From: Aerolutibacter ruishenii
Lineage (GTDB): Bacteria; Pseudomonadota; Gammaproteobacteria; Xanthomonadales; Xanthomonadaceae
Length of the DNA: 64,000 nt
Reading direction: 5' to 3'
NCBI RefSeq assembly: GCF_007830115.1
Contig: NZ_VLKP01000001.1
Location: forward strand, 248,001 to 312,000
The position numbers and the translations under genes are program-made. A model generated the notes under the pieces. The model was not told the origin of the DNA. It worked only from the letters and a program-made list of their open reading frames with translations, and did not search any database. Shown piece after piece: positions 52,656-63,094 of the stretch; positions within the stretch are counted from its first letter, which is position 1; every line of letters begins with the position of its first letter.

Positions 52656-53423
52656 CTACTCGCGGACGCAGACCACGTCCGGGTTGCTTGCCGCCATGGC
52701 CAGGCAGCGCTGCAGCTTGAGTGCCGCTTCCTGCGCCGCGCGCCGGCCCGCGGCAGTGTCGGCGGCCTGCTTGCCGCCGGTGCCGCGTCGGTCGCCACTG
52801 GCGGCCGCAACCGGGGAACGGGCCACGTCGAAGACGATGGACGCCAGCACCTGGTCCCTGGCGCGGTCGTTGTAGAACACGCCATAGGTACCGGCCGGCA
52901 GGCGCCAGGTCTCCACCTGGTCCCAGAAGCGGCCGTCGGAGAAGACACCGCGCGCACGCTCCGGCACCTGCGGCTGACGGGTGGCGGCGTTGACGAGGAG
53001 GACCTGCAGCGCGGCCCCTGCCGCGCCCGGGAAGCCGCCCTCGGCACGGATCACCCAGCCACCGGCAGAATCCTCGAAGGCCCGGCACGCCACGCCGGCG
53101 CAACGGATGTTGGCCAACCGCATGCCGTGCGCAACACCCTCACCGGCAACAGCGGTATCGCCGACGCGTTGCCACTGCCACGTCCGCGCCTCGGCCGCGA
53201 CTGCGGTGTCGGCCACCGGTGTCGCTTCGCGTTGCACCACCGCCGGCGCAACGCGCGGTTGTATCGGGTCCGCCGTTCGCGATGGGACGTCCGCGGCACG
53301 CGAGCGGACCGCGTCCGCCGACCGCGGCTGCACCGCATCGGCCATGCGAGGCTGCACTTGCGCGTGTGCGGCCGCACACGCCACCAGGATCATCGCACCG
53401 GTCACGCCCTGCATACGCTTCAT
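52656..53423 (-). CDS. Hypothetical secreted protein with short degenerate repeats
   Basis: 255 aa, unrecognised. A signal peptide (VTGAMILVACAAAHAQ) leads into about five degenerate 8-residue repeats of the kind QPRxADAV (residues ~23-60). A compact domain follows with paired Cys (NIRCAGVACRAF) and WVIRAEGGFPG, and the C-terminus has RCLAMAASNPDVVCVRE. The N-terminal repeats are Arg/Ala/Asp/Pro-rich. It is upstream of fahA on the same strand but separated by the palindromic operator. Confidence 0.72.
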   Translation of the reverse strand: MKRMQGVTGAMILVACAAAHAQVQPRMADAVQPRSADAVRSRAADVPSRTADPIQPRVAPAVVQREATPVADTAVAAEARTWQWQRVGDTAVAGEGVAHGMRLANIRCAGVACRAFEDSAGGWVIRAEGGFPGAAGAALQVLLVNAATRQPQVPERARGVFSDGRFWDQVETWRLPAGTYGVFYNDRARDQVLASIVFDVARSPVAAASGDRRGTGGKQAADTAAGRRAAQEAALKLQRCLAMAASNPDVVCVRE

Positions 53424-53517
53424 GCGGCCCCCCAGCCCCTTTTTGAGCCACCACTATCCGCGGGCCGCCCGCGGATGGCAATGATCGCCAAGGACGCCAC
53501 GCTGCAGGCAACAAAAA

Positions 53518-53535
53518 ACCCGCCTTGCGGCGGGT
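53518..53535 (-). terminator. Rho-independent terminator after tRNA-Gln
   Basis: A 7-bp stem (53518-53524 with 53529-53535), a 4-base loop and an A run at 53513-53518 that gives U residues on the minus-strand transcript. It lies 14 bases downstream of the tRNA. Confidence 0.85.
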
Positions 53536-53549
53536 CCCTTGTTTTGTAC

Positions 53550-53624
53550 TGGCAGCCCCGGAAGGATTCGAACCTCCGAATGTCTGAGTCAGAGTCAGAT
53601 GCCTTACCGCTTGGCGACGGGGCT
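53550..53624 (-). tRNA. tRNA-Gln (CUG anticodon)
   Basis: 75 nt including an encoded CCA end. The acceptor stem AGCCCCG pairs with CGGGGCT. The anticodon stem TCTGA/TCAGA frames the loop CTCTGAC with anticodon CTG, and the T arm GGAGGTTCGAATCCTTC is canonical. It lies downstream of rpsI on the same strand. Confidence 0.95.
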
Positions 53625-53633
53625 ATGGAACAG

Positions 53634-53639
53634 ATTGTA
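53634..53639 (-). promoter_or_regulatory. Candidate -10 element of tRNA-Gln
   Basis: TACAAT on the minus strand, nine bases before the mature tRNA 5' end. A matching -35 is not evident; readthrough from rpsI is an alternative source of transcript. Confidence 0.35.
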
Positions 53640-53660
53640 ACCGAAGTGGTTGCAGAAGGA

Positions 53661-54053
53661 TTAGCGCTTGGAGAACTGCGTAGCGCGACGTGCCTTGTGC
53701 AGACCGACCTTCTTGCGCTCGACTTCACGGGCGTCGCGGGTCATGAAGCCGGCCTTGCGCAGCTCGGACTTCAGCGACTCGTCGTACTCGACCAGCGCGC
53801 GGGCGATGCCCAGGCGGATGGCGCCGGCCTGGCCGGTGATGCCGCCGCCGGCGACCGTGATGGTCAGGTCGAAGGTGTCGGTGTGCTTGGTCAGCTCGAG
53901 CGGCTGGCGCACGATCATGCGGGCCGTCTCACGACCGAAGAAGTCTTCGATCGAACGCTGGTTGATGGTGATCTTGCCGTCGCCCTTGCGCAGGAAGACG
54001 CGGGCGGTGGACGACTTGCGGCGGCCGGTGCCGTAATTCTGCTGGAGTGCCAT
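53661..54053 (-). CDS. rpsI: 30S ribosomal protein S9
   Basis: 130 aa. [15 protein letters not shown] at the N-terminus, [18 protein letters not shown], and the closing basic tail [17 protein letters not shown] that reaches the ribosomal P site. It follows rplM by 11 bases, the universal L13-S9 order. Confidence 0.98.
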   Translation of the reverse strand: MALQQNYGTGRRKSSTARVFLRKGDGKITINQRSIEDFFGRETARMIVRQPLELTKHTDTFDLTITVAGGGITGQAGAIRLGIARALVEYDESLKSELRKAGFMTRDAREVERKKVGLHKARRATQFSKR

Positions 54054-54064
54054 GTGTCAGTACC

Positions 54065-54493
54065 TTAGATGTCGAGCGGCTGCGGCTGCTGGGCGGCGTG
54101 CGGGTGCTCGGCACCCTTGTAGACCTTGAGCTTGCGGTACATGGCACGGCCGAGCGGATTCTTCGGCAGCATGCCCTTGACGGCGATCTCGATCACGCGC
54201 TCCGGGTGGCGCTCAAGCGCCTGGGCCAGGTTCTCGGTCTTCAGGTTGCCGACGTACCCGGTGAAGCGGTGGTACTTCTTGTCGAGCAGCTTGTTGCCCG
54301 TGACGGCGATCTTCTCGGCGTTGATCACGACGAGGTAGTCACCGGTATCGACGTGCGGGGTGTATACCGGCTTGTGCTTGCCGCGCAGGCGGCGGGCCAG
54401 CTCGGAAGCGAGGCGACCGAGGGTCTTGCCGGAGGCATCGACCACGTACCAGTCACGCTGGACGGTCTCATTCTTGGCGCTGAAAGTCTTCAT
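54065..54493 (-). CDS. rplM: 50S ribosomal protein L13
   Basis: 142 aa. [20 protein letters not shown] is the standard start and excludes the longer frame. [18 protein letters not shown] and [18 protein letters not shown] are family signatures. It is the first gene of rplM-rpsI, read from a strong promoter ~100 bases upstream. Confidence 0.98.
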   Translation of the reverse strand: MKTFSAKNETVQRDWYVVDASGKTLGRLASELARRLRGKHKPVYTPHVDTGDYLVVINAEKIAVTGNKLLDKKYHRFTGYVGNLKTENLAQALERHPERVIEIAVKGMLPKNPLGRAMYRKLKVYKGAEHPHAAQQPQPLDI

Positions 54494-54591
54494 GACTGCT
54501 CTACTGATGGGTACATGGTCGGGCTGGTTCCGCGGGCCATGGGCCACCGGAACTTCACCGCGCGATGTAAGGGCGGAACGAAAGAAGCGGG

Positions 54592-54620
54592 ATTGTAGCC
54601 GGGCGATCACGCCACCGCAA
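54592..54620 (-). promoter_or_regulatory. rplM-rpsI promoter
   Basis: Minus-strand TTGCGG (54615-54620), a 17-base spacer and TACAAT (54592-54597). It leaves a ~90-base leader before rplM and overlaps the region just upstream of the divergent GlcF-like gene. Confidence 0.65.
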
Positions 54621-54650
54621 GTCCGCAGCCGGCAATGGTAGCATCCGCCC

Positions 54651-55889
54651 ATGCCTGCCGCATCCCCGCCCCCCACCGACCCGCTGGTGGCCCTGGCCGA
54701 CCGCTGCGTGCAATGCGGCCTGTGCCTGCCGGTATGCCCCACCTACGTCCGCGACCGGCTGGAGGCGGAATCGCCGCGCGGCCGGATCGCGATCATGCGG
54801 GGCCTGGCGCTTGGCGCCATTGCCGCCAGCGACACGGGCGACGCGCACCTGGACCACTGCCTGGCCTGTCGCAGCTGCGAGGCCGTCTGTCCGGCCGGCG
54901 TGCAGTATGGCGCGCTGCTGGGCCTGCAGCGCACCCGGCAGCGTGCCCGGCGCGGCGCCCGCCTGTCGCAGCGGACGATCGAGTGGCTCGCCGCACGCCC
55001 TGCATGGCTGTCCACCCTGTTGGCGCTGTATCGATGGGGTTTTCCCTGGATGCCTGGCTGGCTGCGTCGATTGCCGCGGCCTCCCGCGCCTCCCATGGGG
55101 GGCAACGCCACACGCCTGGAGGCTGCGCTGCCATCCCGCGCACCCGGCACGGACGCGCTGCCACGCGGCAACGGCACGAGCCCGACCGTGGCGCCGGCAC
55201 CCGCTGCCACGGTGGCGCTGTTCGCCGGCTGCGCGGGGCATGTCTTCGAAGCCCCCGTGCGCGCGCAACTGGCAGCGCTGTGCCGCGACCTGGGTTACCG
55301 CGTCACCGATGCACCGGGCCAGACGTGCTGCGGCACGCTCCATCGCCATGCAGGTGATGCGGACGCGGCATCGCGGCTGGCAATCCGCAACGCGACCGCG
55401 CTACGGGATGTCGACCACGTGTTGACCCTGGCGTCGGGCTGCCATGAAGCCGTGGCCGAGGCGGCTGGCACCCGCAGCGAGGACGCGATCGCCTTCCTCG
55501 GGCGGCACCTGCAGCGCTTGGACTGGGCCAGCTGCGGCGACCATGTGGCCGTGCACCTGCCCTGCACCCAGCGCAACATCACCCGCACCGTTCCGGCATT
55601 GCGCCACCTGCTTGCCGCGGTCCCGGGCCTGAAGGTCACCGAGTTGAGCGCCGGTTCCGGCTGCTGTGGCGCGGCGGGCACGGCGATGCTGCAGGACCCG
55701 GCACGCGCCGCCGGCTACCGCCAGCCGCTGCTGGACCAGCTCGCCGCCAGCGGCGCCAACCGCCTGCTGAGCGCCAACCTGGGTTGCCGCCTGCATCTGG
55801 GCACGGGCACCGCGGTGACCGTCGAACACCCGCTGGAATTCCTGCTGGGTTTGGCACGGATCAAGAACACGTCACCGGCGGCGTCCTAG
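54651..55889 (+). CDS. GlcF-like (Fe-S)-binding oxidoreductase subunit
   Basis: 412 aa. Two 4Fe-4S motifs ([14 protein letters not shown] and [14 protein letters not shown]) in the first 90 residues. A Pro/Arg-rich linker precedes the C-terminal two CCG domains ([14 protein letters not shown] and SGCCGAAG). It resembles the glycolate oxidase iron-sulfur subunit GlcF, but no glcD or glcE lies nearby, so the substrate is open. It is followed at nine bases by coq7. Confidence 0.85.
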   Translation: MPAASPPPTDPLVALADRCVQCGLCLPVCPTYVRDRLEAESPRGRIAIMRGLALGAIAASDTGDAHLDHCLACRSCEAVCPAGVQYGALLGLQRTRQRARRGARLSQRTIEWLAARPAWLSTLLALYRWGFPWMPGWLRRLPRPPAPPMGGNATRLEAALPSRAPGTDALPRGNGTSPTVAPAPAATVALFAGCAGHVFEAPVRAQLAALCRDLGYRVTDAPGQTCCGTLHRHAGDADAASRLAIRNATALRDVDHVLTLASGCHEAVAEAAGTRSEDAIAFLGRHLQRLDWASCGDHVAVHLPCTQRNITRTVPALRHLLAAVPGLKVTELSAGSGCCGAAGTAMLQDPARAAGYRQPLLDQLAASGANRLLSANLGCRLHLGTGTAVTVEHPLEFLLGLARIKNTSPAAS

Positions 55890-55898
55890 ACTGCACCC

Positions 55899-56540
55899 AT
55901 GCATACACGCGCCCTCACCCCATTCGACCGCCTGGCCGTGGAAGCCCAGCGCGCCCTGGAAACCGTGCTCGGCAGCCCGCCGGCGGTCCGCGCCAACCCG
56001 GCGGCCGGGCAGGCCGATGTCCTGCTGGACGATGGCAAACGCCGCCATGCCGCCGGACTGATGCGCATCAACCACGTGGGCGAGGTCTGCGCGCAGGCGC
56101 TGTACTGCGGCCAGGCGGCCGTCGCCCGCGATGCCGGCACGCGCGAGCATCTCCTGGAGGCCGCACAGGAAGAGACCGACCACCTGGCCTGGTGCGCCGA
56201 TCGCCTGCGCGAGCTGGACAGCCGCCCAAGCCTGCTCAACCCGCTGTGGTACGCGGGCAGCTTCGCCATAGGCGCGCTCGCGGGGCTGCGCGGGGACGGG
56301 TGGAACCTGGGCTTCGTGGTCGAGACCGAACGCCAGGTGGAGGCGCACATCGACGAGCACCTGGCCTCGCTGCCGCCGGAGGATGGTCGCAGTCGCGCCA
56401 TCCTTGAGGTAATGAAGGCCGACGAGGCGCGGCATGCGGACGAGGCGGAGGCGGCCGGGGCGCGGGCATTGCCGACGCCGGTGCCGGCGTTGATGGCGGC
56501 GGCGTCGAAGGTGATGAAGGCGATCGCCTACAGGATCTAG
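55899..56540 (+). CDS. coq7: Ubiquinone biosynthesis monooxygenase Coq7
   Basis: 213-aa di-iron hydroxylase adding the last hydroxyl in ubiquinone synthesis. [15 protein letters not shown] supplies the first Glu, EETDHLAWC the Glu-x2-His pair, and [18 protein letters not shown] the final ligands. It converges on speD with a 38-base gap. Confidence 0.94.
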   Translation: MHTRALTPFDRLAVEAQRALETVLGSPPAVRANPAAGQADVLLDDGKRRHAAGLMRINHVGEVCAQALYCGQAAVARDAGTREHLLEAAQEETDHLAWCADRLRELDSRPSLLNPLWYAGSFAIGALAGLRGDGWNLGFVVETERQVEAHIDEHLASLPPEDGRSRAILEVMKADEARHADEAEAAGARALPTPVPALMAAASKVMKAIAYRI

Positions 56541-56578
56541 GGTGTGGGGCCGGAGCCGGGCAGCGGGTGCGCGGGTGA

Positions 56579-57373
56579 TCAGTCGACCAGGTTGCGGCCG
56601 TGGTACAGCTCTTCGATCTCGCGGCGCAGGCGCGCTTCGATCTTCATGCGCTCCTTGAACGACAGGTTCTTGGCCTTCTCCTCGAACAGGTAGGTGTCGA
56701 GGTCGAAATCCTTCAGGTGCATCTTGGTGTGGAAGATGTTTTCCTGGTAGACGTTCACGTCGAGCATCTCGTAGCGCGAGCGCACGTTCTTGGCCAGGTA
56801 GTCCTGGATCGAGTTGATCTTGTGGTCGATGTAGTGCTTCTTGCCCTTGATGTCGCGGGTGAAGCCACGGACGCGGTAGTCCATGATCACGATGTCGGAC
56901 TCGAGGCTCTCGATCAGGTAGTTCAGCGCCTTCAGCGGCGAGATCACGCCGCAGGTGGCCACGTCGATGTCGGCGCGGAAGGTCGCGATGCCGCTGTCCG
57001 GGTGGGTTTCCGGATAGGTGTGCACGGTGATGTGCGACTTGTCCATGTGCGCGACCACGGCGTCGGAGATGATCTCCTTGCCGGCGGCCTTCTTGTCGAT
57101 CACCGGCTCTTCCGAGATCAGGATCGTGACCGATGCGCCCTGCGGGTCGTAGTCCTGGCGCGCGATGTTGAGGATGTTGGCGCCAATGATCTCGGCCACA
57201 TCGGTCAGGATCTGGGTCAGGCGGTCGGCGTTGTAAGCCTCGTCGATGTACTCGATGTAGCGCTGGCGCTCGTCCTCGGAGGCGGCGTAGCACACGTCAT
57301 AGATATTGAACGACAGGGCCTTGGTGAGGTTGTTGAAACCCTGCAGCCGCAAGCGCGGCAACGGCTTGACCAC
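56579..57373 (-). CDS. speD: S-adenosylmethionine decarboxylase proenzyme (E. coli class)
   Basis: 264 aa. It makes decarboxylated SAM for spermidine synthesis. [21 protein letters not shown] at the N-terminus and the processing site [12 protein letters not shown], whose Ser113 becomes the pyruvoyl cofactor after self-cleavage, are clear. [22 protein letters not shown] follows. It starts at GTG 57373, divergent from clp across 162 bases. No speE is in the window. Confidence 0.95.
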   Translation of the reverse strand: MVKPLPRLRLQGFNNLTKALSFNIYDVCYAASEDERQRYIEYIDEAYNADRLTQILTDVAEIIGANILNIARQDYDPQGASVTILISEEPVIDKKAAGKEIISDAVVAHMDKSHITVHTYPETHPDSGIATFRADIDVATCGVISPLKALNYLIESLESDIVIMDYRVRGFTRDIKGKKHYIDHKINSIQDYLAKNVRSRYEMLDVNVYQENIFHTKMHLKDFDLDTYLFEEKAKNLSFKERMKIEARLRREIEELYHGRNLVD

Positions 57374-57535
57374 GGTCTTTGTCCCGGTGATGCGAGGAAG
57401 GGGGGCAATTATGGGGCATATTGCACCCCCCCGGGGAAACGGACGTCAATTCTTCCACCCGGGGAACCACTGACCCGGCAGGACAGATCCTGACCATTTG
57501 CGACATTGCGCGCTTGGCCCTAAGCTCCGTGGATA

Positions 57536-58240
57536 ATGCTGAATATCGACTCAATGCCCTCCAGACCGGCCGAATCCGTGACAGTCCAGCGCCATGCCAG
57601 CCCCCTCCTGCCTGACGGGGCCACCATTGAACGCTTTCTTGCCCACTGCCACCGTCGCCGGTATCCGTCGCGTACGGACGTGTTCCGGCCTGGAGACGTG
57701 GCCAGCACGCTGTACTACGTGGTTTCCGGCTCGGTCAGCATCATCGCCGAGGAGGAAGACGGCCGCGAACTGGTGCTGGGCTATTTCGGCCCGGGGGAAT
57801 TCGTCGGCGAACTGGGCCTGTTCATCGAGAGCACGCAGCGCGAGGTCATCCTGCGGACGCGCAGTGTGTGCGAACTGGCCGAGATCGGCCACGAGCGCTT
57901 CTACGACCTGCTGCTGACCCGCCTGGCCCCGGACGCACCGAAATTGCTGTATGCCATCGGCGCGCAGATATCCCGCCGCCTGCTGGACACCAGCCGCAAG
58001 GCCGGCCGCCTGGCCTTCCTGGACGTGACCGACCGCATCGTCCGCGCGCTGCACGACCTGGCCATGGAGCCGGAGGCGATGAGCCATCCGGACGGCACCC
58101 AGATCCGCGTGTCGCGCCAGGAGCTGTCACGCCTGGTGGGCTGCTCGCGCGAGATGGCCGGCCGCGTGCTGAAGAAGCTGCAGGCTGACGGCAAACTGCA
58201 CGCCCGCGGCAAGACCGTGGTCCTGTATGGCACCCGCTGA
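57536..58240 (+). CDS. clp: Clp, CRP/FNR-family global regulator
   Basis: 234 aa, the CRP-like protein that in Xanthomonas responds to cyclic di-GMP and controls virulence and exopolysaccharide genes. It has a cyclic-nucleotide-binding barrel with VFRPGDVASTLYYVVSGSVS and GYFGPGEFVGELGLF, a dimer helix, and the winged helix VSRQELSRLVGCSREMAGRVLKKL. It closely matches Clp as I know it. The start is uncertain: a -10-like GATAAT (57532-57537) overlaps ATG 57536, and ATG 57554 would remove six residues. Confidence 0.95.
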   Translation: MLNIDSMPSRPAESVTVQRHASPLLPDGATIERFLAHCHRRRYPSRTDVFRPGDVASTLYYVVSGSVSIIAEEEDGRELVLGYFGPGEFVGELGLFIESTQREVILRTRSVCELAEIGHERFYDLLLTRLAPDAPKLLYAIGAQISRRLLDTSRKAGRLAFLDVTDRIVRALHDLAMEPEAMSHPDGTQIRVSRQELSRLVGCSREMAGRVLKKLQADGKLHARGKTVVLYGTR

Positions 58241-58243
58241 ACC

Positions 58244-58630
58244 ATGATGAGCGCGGTACTGTCGTGCCCGAAATGCGGCTCGCCGATGGAGCGGGTCGTA
58301 CGCCTGGCGGGCCATGCCGACCGTTGCACGCGTTGCGGCGGCCTGTGGTTCGAGATGATGGAACACGAGCACCTGAAGGATGCCGCCGCGGCGATCGACA
58401 CCGGCGACGCGCAGGTGGGCCAGGAGTACAACCGGATTGACCGGATCAGTTGCCCCAGCTGTCCGGCGAGCCCGCTGATCCGCATGGTGGACCCGCAGCA
58501 GCCGCACATCTGGTTCGAGAGCTGCAAGCGCTGCTACGGGCGCTTTTATGACGCAGGCGAGTTCCGCGACTTCGCCGAGCACACCTTCGCCGAGTTCTTC
58601 CGCGACCTGGACGCGCCGGCGCGCGAGTGA
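58244..58630 (+). CDS. Zinc-ribbon (zf-TFIIB type) protein
   Basis: 128 aa with two cysteine clusters: LSCPKCGSPM...RCTRCGGLWFE, which is the zf-TFIIB pattern ending in GGLWFE, and ISCPSCPASP...ESCKRCYGRFYDAGEF. It starts three bases after the clp stop, so it is probably cotranscribed. Function unknown. Confidence 0.82.
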   Translation: MMSAVLSCPKCGSPMERVVRLAGHADRCTRCGGLWFEMMEHEHLKDAAAAIDTGDAQVGQEYNRIDRISCPSCPASPLIRMVDPQQPHIWFESCKRCYGRFYDAGEFRDFAEHTFAEFFRDLDAPARE

Positions 58631-58631
58631 T

Positions 58632-59402
58632 TCAGGCCACGGGGTCGCCGCCGCGGCCGGGGCAACCCCAGTTGAGGATTGGCGTGCACTCCGGCAGCAG
58701 CCGGCGGAACATCGCCACGCGCGAGGGTTTGGGATTGACCACCACCGGCCGGGCCGCGGCCTGCAACAACGGCAGGTCGGCGCTGCTGTCGGTATAGGCC
58801 ACCGCGACCGGCGCGGTGAAGCCGGCTTCGCGCAGCATCACCATCTTCATTGCATGGTGGCAATGGCGGCGGGGGCCGACGCCGCCCAGGCGGGGCACGA
58901 CCTCGGTGCCGACCACGGGCACGTCCTCGTGGGCAACGAACGCCAGGATGGCCCGGGCCAGCTCAGGCGGTGCGCCGGTGGCGACGACCACCCGGTCCCC
59001 CGCGGTGCGGTGGCGGTGAAACACCTCGAGCGCGACCGGCAACAGGCGTTCGCGGATTTCGTCCGTGTGCAGCGCCACGTAACGGTCGATGGCCGCGTTG
59101 AAGTCCCCCACGCCCCGCATGCCCAGCGACCCGGCCCAGACGAAGGCCGAGATGCCATGCCGTCGTGTCGGCAGGAACGCGATCAAGGGGGCGAACACCG
59201 GCGCCAGCACCAGTGCCAGCAGGCGGCGCCACCAGTGGCGCTTCACCAGCCAGGCGAACAGGTGGGTGCCGGAGTCGCCGTCGTACAGGGTGTGGTCGAA
59301 GTCGAACACCACCAGCGGGGCGTCGATGCGCACCCCCGGATACGGGACGACGCGCGCGGGGGCATCCGGCGCTGCGTCCTGCATGGCGCCCTGCCCGCTC
59401 AT
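58632..59402 (-). CDS. HAD-superfamily phosphatase (subfamily IB-like)
   Basis: 256 aa. Motif [16 protein letters not shown], motif [17 protein letters not shown] and motif [16 protein letters not shown] fit the SerB-like HAD-IB group. A hydrophobic segment ([17 protein letters not shown]) interrupts the cap region. It overlaps the trpC stop by 4 nt (ATGA), so it is translated with the trp genes. The substrate is unknown. Confidence 0.86.
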   Translation of the reverse strand: MSGQGAMQDAAPDAPARVVPYPGVRIDAPLVVFDFDHTLYDGDSGTHLFAWLVKRHWWRRLLALVLAPVFAPLIAFLPTRRHGISAFVWAGSLGMRGVGDFNAAIDRYVALHTDEIRERLLPVALEVFHRHRTAGDRVVVATGAPPELARAILAFVAHEDVPVVGTEVVPRLGGVGPRRHCHHAMKMVMLREAGFTAPVAVAYTDSSADLPLLQAAARPVVVNPKPSRVAMFRRLLPECTPILNWGCPGRGGDPVA

Positions 59403-60190
59403 GCGCCGAACATCGCCTTGAGCGCCACGCCCGGCTCCGGCTGGCGCATGAACGATTCACCGACCAGGAACGTGTGGATGCCGGCGCCGCGCATGCGCGC
59501 CACGTCGTCGCGATTGGCGATGCCGCTTTCGGTGACCATGATGCGGTCGGCGGGCATCGCCGCCTTCAGTTCCAGCGACGTGTCGAGCGAGACCTCGAAG
59601 GTGCGCAGGTTGCGGTTGTTGACGCCGATCAGCTGGCAATCGGTCTGCAGCGCGCGCTCCAGTTCGTCGATGTCGTGCACTTCCAGCAACACGTCCATGC
59701 CCAGCTCGTGCGCCAGGTTGGCCATCTCGATCATCGGTCCATCCTCGAGCGCGGCCACTATCAGCAGGATGGCGTCGGCGCCGATCATGCGCGCCTCGTA
59801 CACCTGGTACGGGTCAACGATGAAGTCCTTGCGGATCACCGGCAGGCTGCAGGCCGCGCGCGCCTCGCCGAGGTAGGCGTTGCTGCCCTGGAAGAAGTCC
59901 ACGTCGGTCAGCACCGACAGGCAGGCCGCGCCACCGGCCTCGTAGCTGCGGGCGATGGACGCAGGGTCGAAGTCCTTGCGGATCAGGCCCTTGGACGGAC
60001 TCGCCTTCTTGACCTCGGCGATCACCGCGGCATCGCCGGCGTCGAGCTTGCGCTGGATGGCGCGCACGAAGCCGCGTGCCGGCGCCTGCTGCGCGGCACG
60101 CGCGCGCAGTTCTTCCAGCGGCCGCACGCGGCTGCGCTGCTCGATCTCCTCGGCCTTGCGGGCGAGGATGCGATTGAGGATGTCACTCAT
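59399..60190 (-). CDS. trpC: Indole-3-glycerol phosphate synthase
   Basis: 263 aa. (beta/alpha)8 barrel with [15 protein letters not shown], the [23 protein letters not shown] block, [11 protein letters not shown] and [14 protein letters not shown]. It closes the indole ring in tryptophan synthesis. It is a single-function TrpC, not fused to TrpF. It follows trpD after 63 bases. Confidence 0.97.
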   Translation of the reverse strand: MSDILNRILARKAEEIEQRSRVRPLEELRARAAQQAPARGFVRAIQRKLDAGDAAVIAEVKKASPSKGLIRKDFDPASIARSYEAGGAACLSVLTDVDFFQGSNAYLGEARAACSLPVIRKDFIVDPYQVYEARMIGADAILLIVAALEDGPMIEMANLAHELGMDVLLEVHDIDELERALQTDCQLIGVNNRNLRTFEVSLDTSLELKAAMPADRIMVTESGIANRDDVARMRGAGIHTFLVGESFMRQPEPGVALKAMFGA

Positions 60191-60253
60191 GCGGTTCTTC
60201 CGGAATGCGTGGGGATGCGGACCTGGGCGGCGGCGGATGCACGGAGGGGCATG

Positions 60254-61291
60254 TCAGCCGGCTGCCGCCAGTTCGCGGGTGACGCGGACGAAGGTCTCCA
60301 TGCGCGCACGCGCCGCACCGGAGGCCATGGCGTGCCGCGCGCGGGCAATGCCATCGGCAATCGAGTCCGCCACGCCGGCCACGTACAGCGCGGCACCCGC
60401 GTTGAGCGCGACGATCTCGCGCGGCAGGCCGGGCGCGTCGTTCAGCGCTTCCCGGACCATCGCGATCGATTCCTGTGCGTTGGCCACGCGCAGGTTGCGG
60501 CTGGCGGCCATGGCGATGCCGAAGTCCTCGGGGTGGATCTCGTACTCACGGACCACGCCGTCGCGCAATTCGCCGACCAGGGTGGCGGCGCCGAGCGAGA
60601 TCTCGTCCATGCCGTCGCGACCCCAGACCACCAGCGCGCGCTGCGCGCCCAGTTGCTGCAGCACGCGCACCTGGATGCCGACCAGGTCGGGGTGGAACAC
60701 GCCCATCAGGATGTTGGGCGCATCGGCGGGGTTGGTCAGCGGGCCGAGGATGTTGAACAGGGTGCGCACGCCCATCTCGCGGCGCACGGGCGAGACCACC
60801 TTCATCGCCGGGTGATGCAACGGGGCGTACATGAAGCCGATGCCGCAGGTATCCAGGCACCTGGAGACCTGCTCGGGCTGCAGCTCGATGGTCGCGCCCA
60901 GCGCCTCCAGCGCGTCGGCACTGCCGGAGCTGGACGACACGCTGCGCCCGCCGTGCTTGGCGACCTTGCCGCCCGCGGCGGCGATGACGAACGTGCTGGC
61001 GGTGGAAATGTTGAAGGTATTGCCGCCATCGCCACCGGTGCCGACGATGTCGACCAGGTGGGTGCGGTCGGCGATGTCGACCTTGCGCGACAGTTCGCGC
61101 ATCACCGTGGCCGCGCCGGTAATCTCGCCGATGGTCTCCTTCTTGACGCGCAGGCCGGTGAAGATCGCCGCGGTCATCACCGGCGAGACTTCGCCGCGCA
61201 TGACCATGCGCATCAGGTCCACCATCTCGTCGTGGAAGATCTCGCGGTGCTCGATGGTGCGTTGCAGGGCTTCCTGCGGGGTGATCGGCAT
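60254..61291 (-). CDS. trpD: Anthranilate phosphoribosyltransferase
   Basis: 345 aa. PRPP site [34 protein letters not shown], and [21 protein letters not shown] in the active-site region. ATG 61291 fits the family start better than the longer frame. It lies 29 bases after trpG. Confidence 0.97.
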   Translation of the reverse strand: MPITPQEALQRTIEHREIFHDEMVDLMRMVMRGEVSPVMTAAIFTGLRVKKETIGEITGAATVMRELSRKVDIADRTHLVDIVGTGGDGGNTFNISTASTFVIAAAGGKVAKHGGRSVSSSSGSADALEALGATIELQPEQVSRCLDTCGIGFMYAPLHHPAMKVVSPVRREMGVRTLFNILGPLTNPADAPNILMGVFHPDLVGIQVRVLQQLGAQRALVVWGRDGMDEISLGAATLVGELRDGVVREYEIHPEDFGIAMAASRNLRVANAQESIAMVREALNDAPGLPREIVALNAGAALYVAGVADSIADGIARARHAMASGAARARMETFVRVTRELAAAG

Positions 61292-61320
61292 GGGGGCTCC
61301 GGGCTGTGGCGCGCGACGAC

Positions 61321-61902
61321 TCACGCGCGCTGGAGGAAATTGCGCAGCAGCGCGTGGCCGTGCTCGGTGAGGATGGACTCGGGATGGAACTGCACGCCTT
61401 CGACCGGATGTTCGCGGTGGCGCAGGCCCATGATCTCCTCGAAGGAACCGTCGGGATTCTCGGTCCAGGCGGTGACTTCAAGGCCGTCGGGCAACGTGTC
61501 GCGGTCCACCACCAGCGAGTGGTAGCGGGTGGCCTCGTAGGCATCGGGCAACCCCGCGAAGACGCCGCTGCCTTCGTGGCGGATGCGCGACGTCTTGCCG
61601 TGCATGATGTTCTTCGCGCGGATGACGTTGCCGCCGTAGGCCTGACCGATGCCCTGGTGGCCCAGGCACACGCCGAGCAGCGGCGTGGTGGGGCCGAGTT
61701 CGCGGATCACGTCGACCGACACGCCGGCTTCATTGGGCGTGCACGGACCCGGCGAAATGACAATGCGGTCCGGCGCCAGCGCCCGGATCTGCGGCACGGT
61801 CAGTTCATCGTTGCGCACCACCTTGACCTCGGCGCCCAGCGACTGCAGGTACTGGACGAGGTTCCAGGTGAAGGAATCGTAGTTGTCGATCATCAGCAGC
61901 AT
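61321..61902 (-). CDS. trpG: Anthranilate synthase glutamine amidotransferase component
   Basis: 193 aa. [19 protein letters not shown] at the start, the catalytic [15 protein letters not shown] nucleophile loop, and the C-terminal VQFHPESI. It supplies ammonia to TrpE. ATG 61902 excludes the long upstream frame. It is separated from trpE by an unrelated gene. Confidence 0.97.
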   Translation of the reverse strand: MLLMIDNYDSFTWNLVQYLQSLGAEVKVVRNDELTVPQIRALAPDRIVISPGPCTPNEAGVSVDVIRELGPTTPLLGVCLGHQGIGQAYGGNVIRAKNIMHGKTSRIRHEGSGVFAGLPDAYEATRYHSLVVDRDTLPDGLEVTAWTENPDGSFEEIMGLRHREHPVEGVQFHPESILTEHGHALLRNFLQRA

Positions 61903-62158
61903 GGCGCTTCTCCGGCCGGGATCCCGCGTACTTCGTGGCCGGCCCAGGCATGCAGCAGCTGCCCGCTCCCGTACCCCGCGCGCGTTGCACGCACGCCTGC
62001 CGCGGTGGCAGGTGCCCATTGTGCCGCATCCCGTCGGTTCCTTCTGCAACCGGCCGCGCCGAACGGGTGCGGCAACGCGGTCGGCAGCCCATTGCGCCGC
62101 GGCCGCCAGCGGTGTGCGCCTGCCGGCCGCGATCCGGCCCACCCACCGCTCGTCCGGC

Positions 62159-62875
62159 TTACCCGCGCGAGCGGATCTCCACGACGTCGTCACGACGCAA
62201 CGGCACCGGGGCGCTGTCGATCCGGGCCTTGGTTTCCGCCAGCATGGCCGGCAGCACCACCAGGTAGCTGACCAGCCCTTCGGTCAGTTCGACCAGCTGC
62301 TCGGCCACCTCGCGGTCGATGGTGGCTTCATCCTCGAAACGGTGGCCGATGGCACCTGCGGGGGCCAGCAACGGGGCGATGTTCTGCAGCGGCCTGGCGA
62401 GATCGACCTCCTTGATCAGGGCATCCAGCTCCCGCGAGAGTGGCAGTTCGCGCTTGTCGGCCCCCAGCAGCCGCTTGGCCAAGCCGTCCAGGAAGTGGCG
62501 CATGGTGATGGCCGACGCGCCCCACTCGGCGTGGTTGAACAGCTTGATGGCCGACTCGTAGGTACGCCCCAGCGGCGCGGACAGCGTGCGCAGGTGTTCG
62601 ATGCCCGCGACCAGTTCGCGACCGCTGGCGGGCGGATCGATGTAGAGGATGGGCGGCGCCTCATCGTCGCGACGGTCGAACTTGAGCAGGAACATCACAT
62701 CGCCGCTGCAGCGCGGGCATGGCGCTTCGGCCACGGCCAGCAGGCGTGCATGCTGGTGCCAGGCGACCGGGCTGAAGGTGGCCTCGCGCAGGCAATGCGG
62801 GCACACCAGTTCTATCTGTTGCGGATGGCCGTTGGAAAATCGGGCCAGGACTTTCGACTCGTGGACGACTTGCAT
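62159..62875 (-). CDS. Hypothetical zinc-ribbon protein between trpE and trpG
   Basis: 238 aa. An N-terminal four-Cys ribbon ([10 protein letters not shown] and [10 protein letters not shown]) is followed by a helical domain ([33 protein letters not shown]) that resembles DUF4145-type proteins. Function unknown. It sits in a 1.2-kb interval between trpE and trpG with gaps of 219 and 256 bases on either side, so it may have its own promoter or be a passenger in the trp transcript. Confidence 0.78.
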   Translation of the reverse strand: MQVVHESKVLARFSNGHPQQIELVCPHCLREATFSPVAWHQHARLLAVAEAPCPRCSGDVMFLLKFDRRDDEAPPILYIDPPASGRELVAGIEHLRTLSAPLGRTYESAIKLFNHAEWGASAITMRHFLDGLAKRLLGADKRELPLSRELDALIKEVDLARPLQNIAPLLAPAGAIGHRFEDEATIDREVAEQLVELTEGLVSYLVVLPAMLAETKARIDSAPVPLRRDDVVEIRSRG

Positions 62876-63094
62876 GGCAGCCCCCTCAAGGTCACGTCAC
62901 CGATGCCGCACGGATCCCCGGTCCATTGGAGGGCCGCTCCTGTGAAGGAAACGTTGTGAAGGGCACCCCGGGGCCACCGGCCATCGGTCTGCGCTGACCG
63001 GCCGCGCCGCGCGATTCGAGGCGGCAGGGCACTCAAGGCGCGACATGACGCGCATGCATCCGCATCCGCGACACGCGTGACCCCCTTGTGGCAC

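Noticed and set aside
59165-61525. Plus-strand open frame of 786 codons across trpC and trpD
   Set aside because: Antisense to well-identified trpC and trpD; its translation shows only low-complexity Arg/His/Gly composition.
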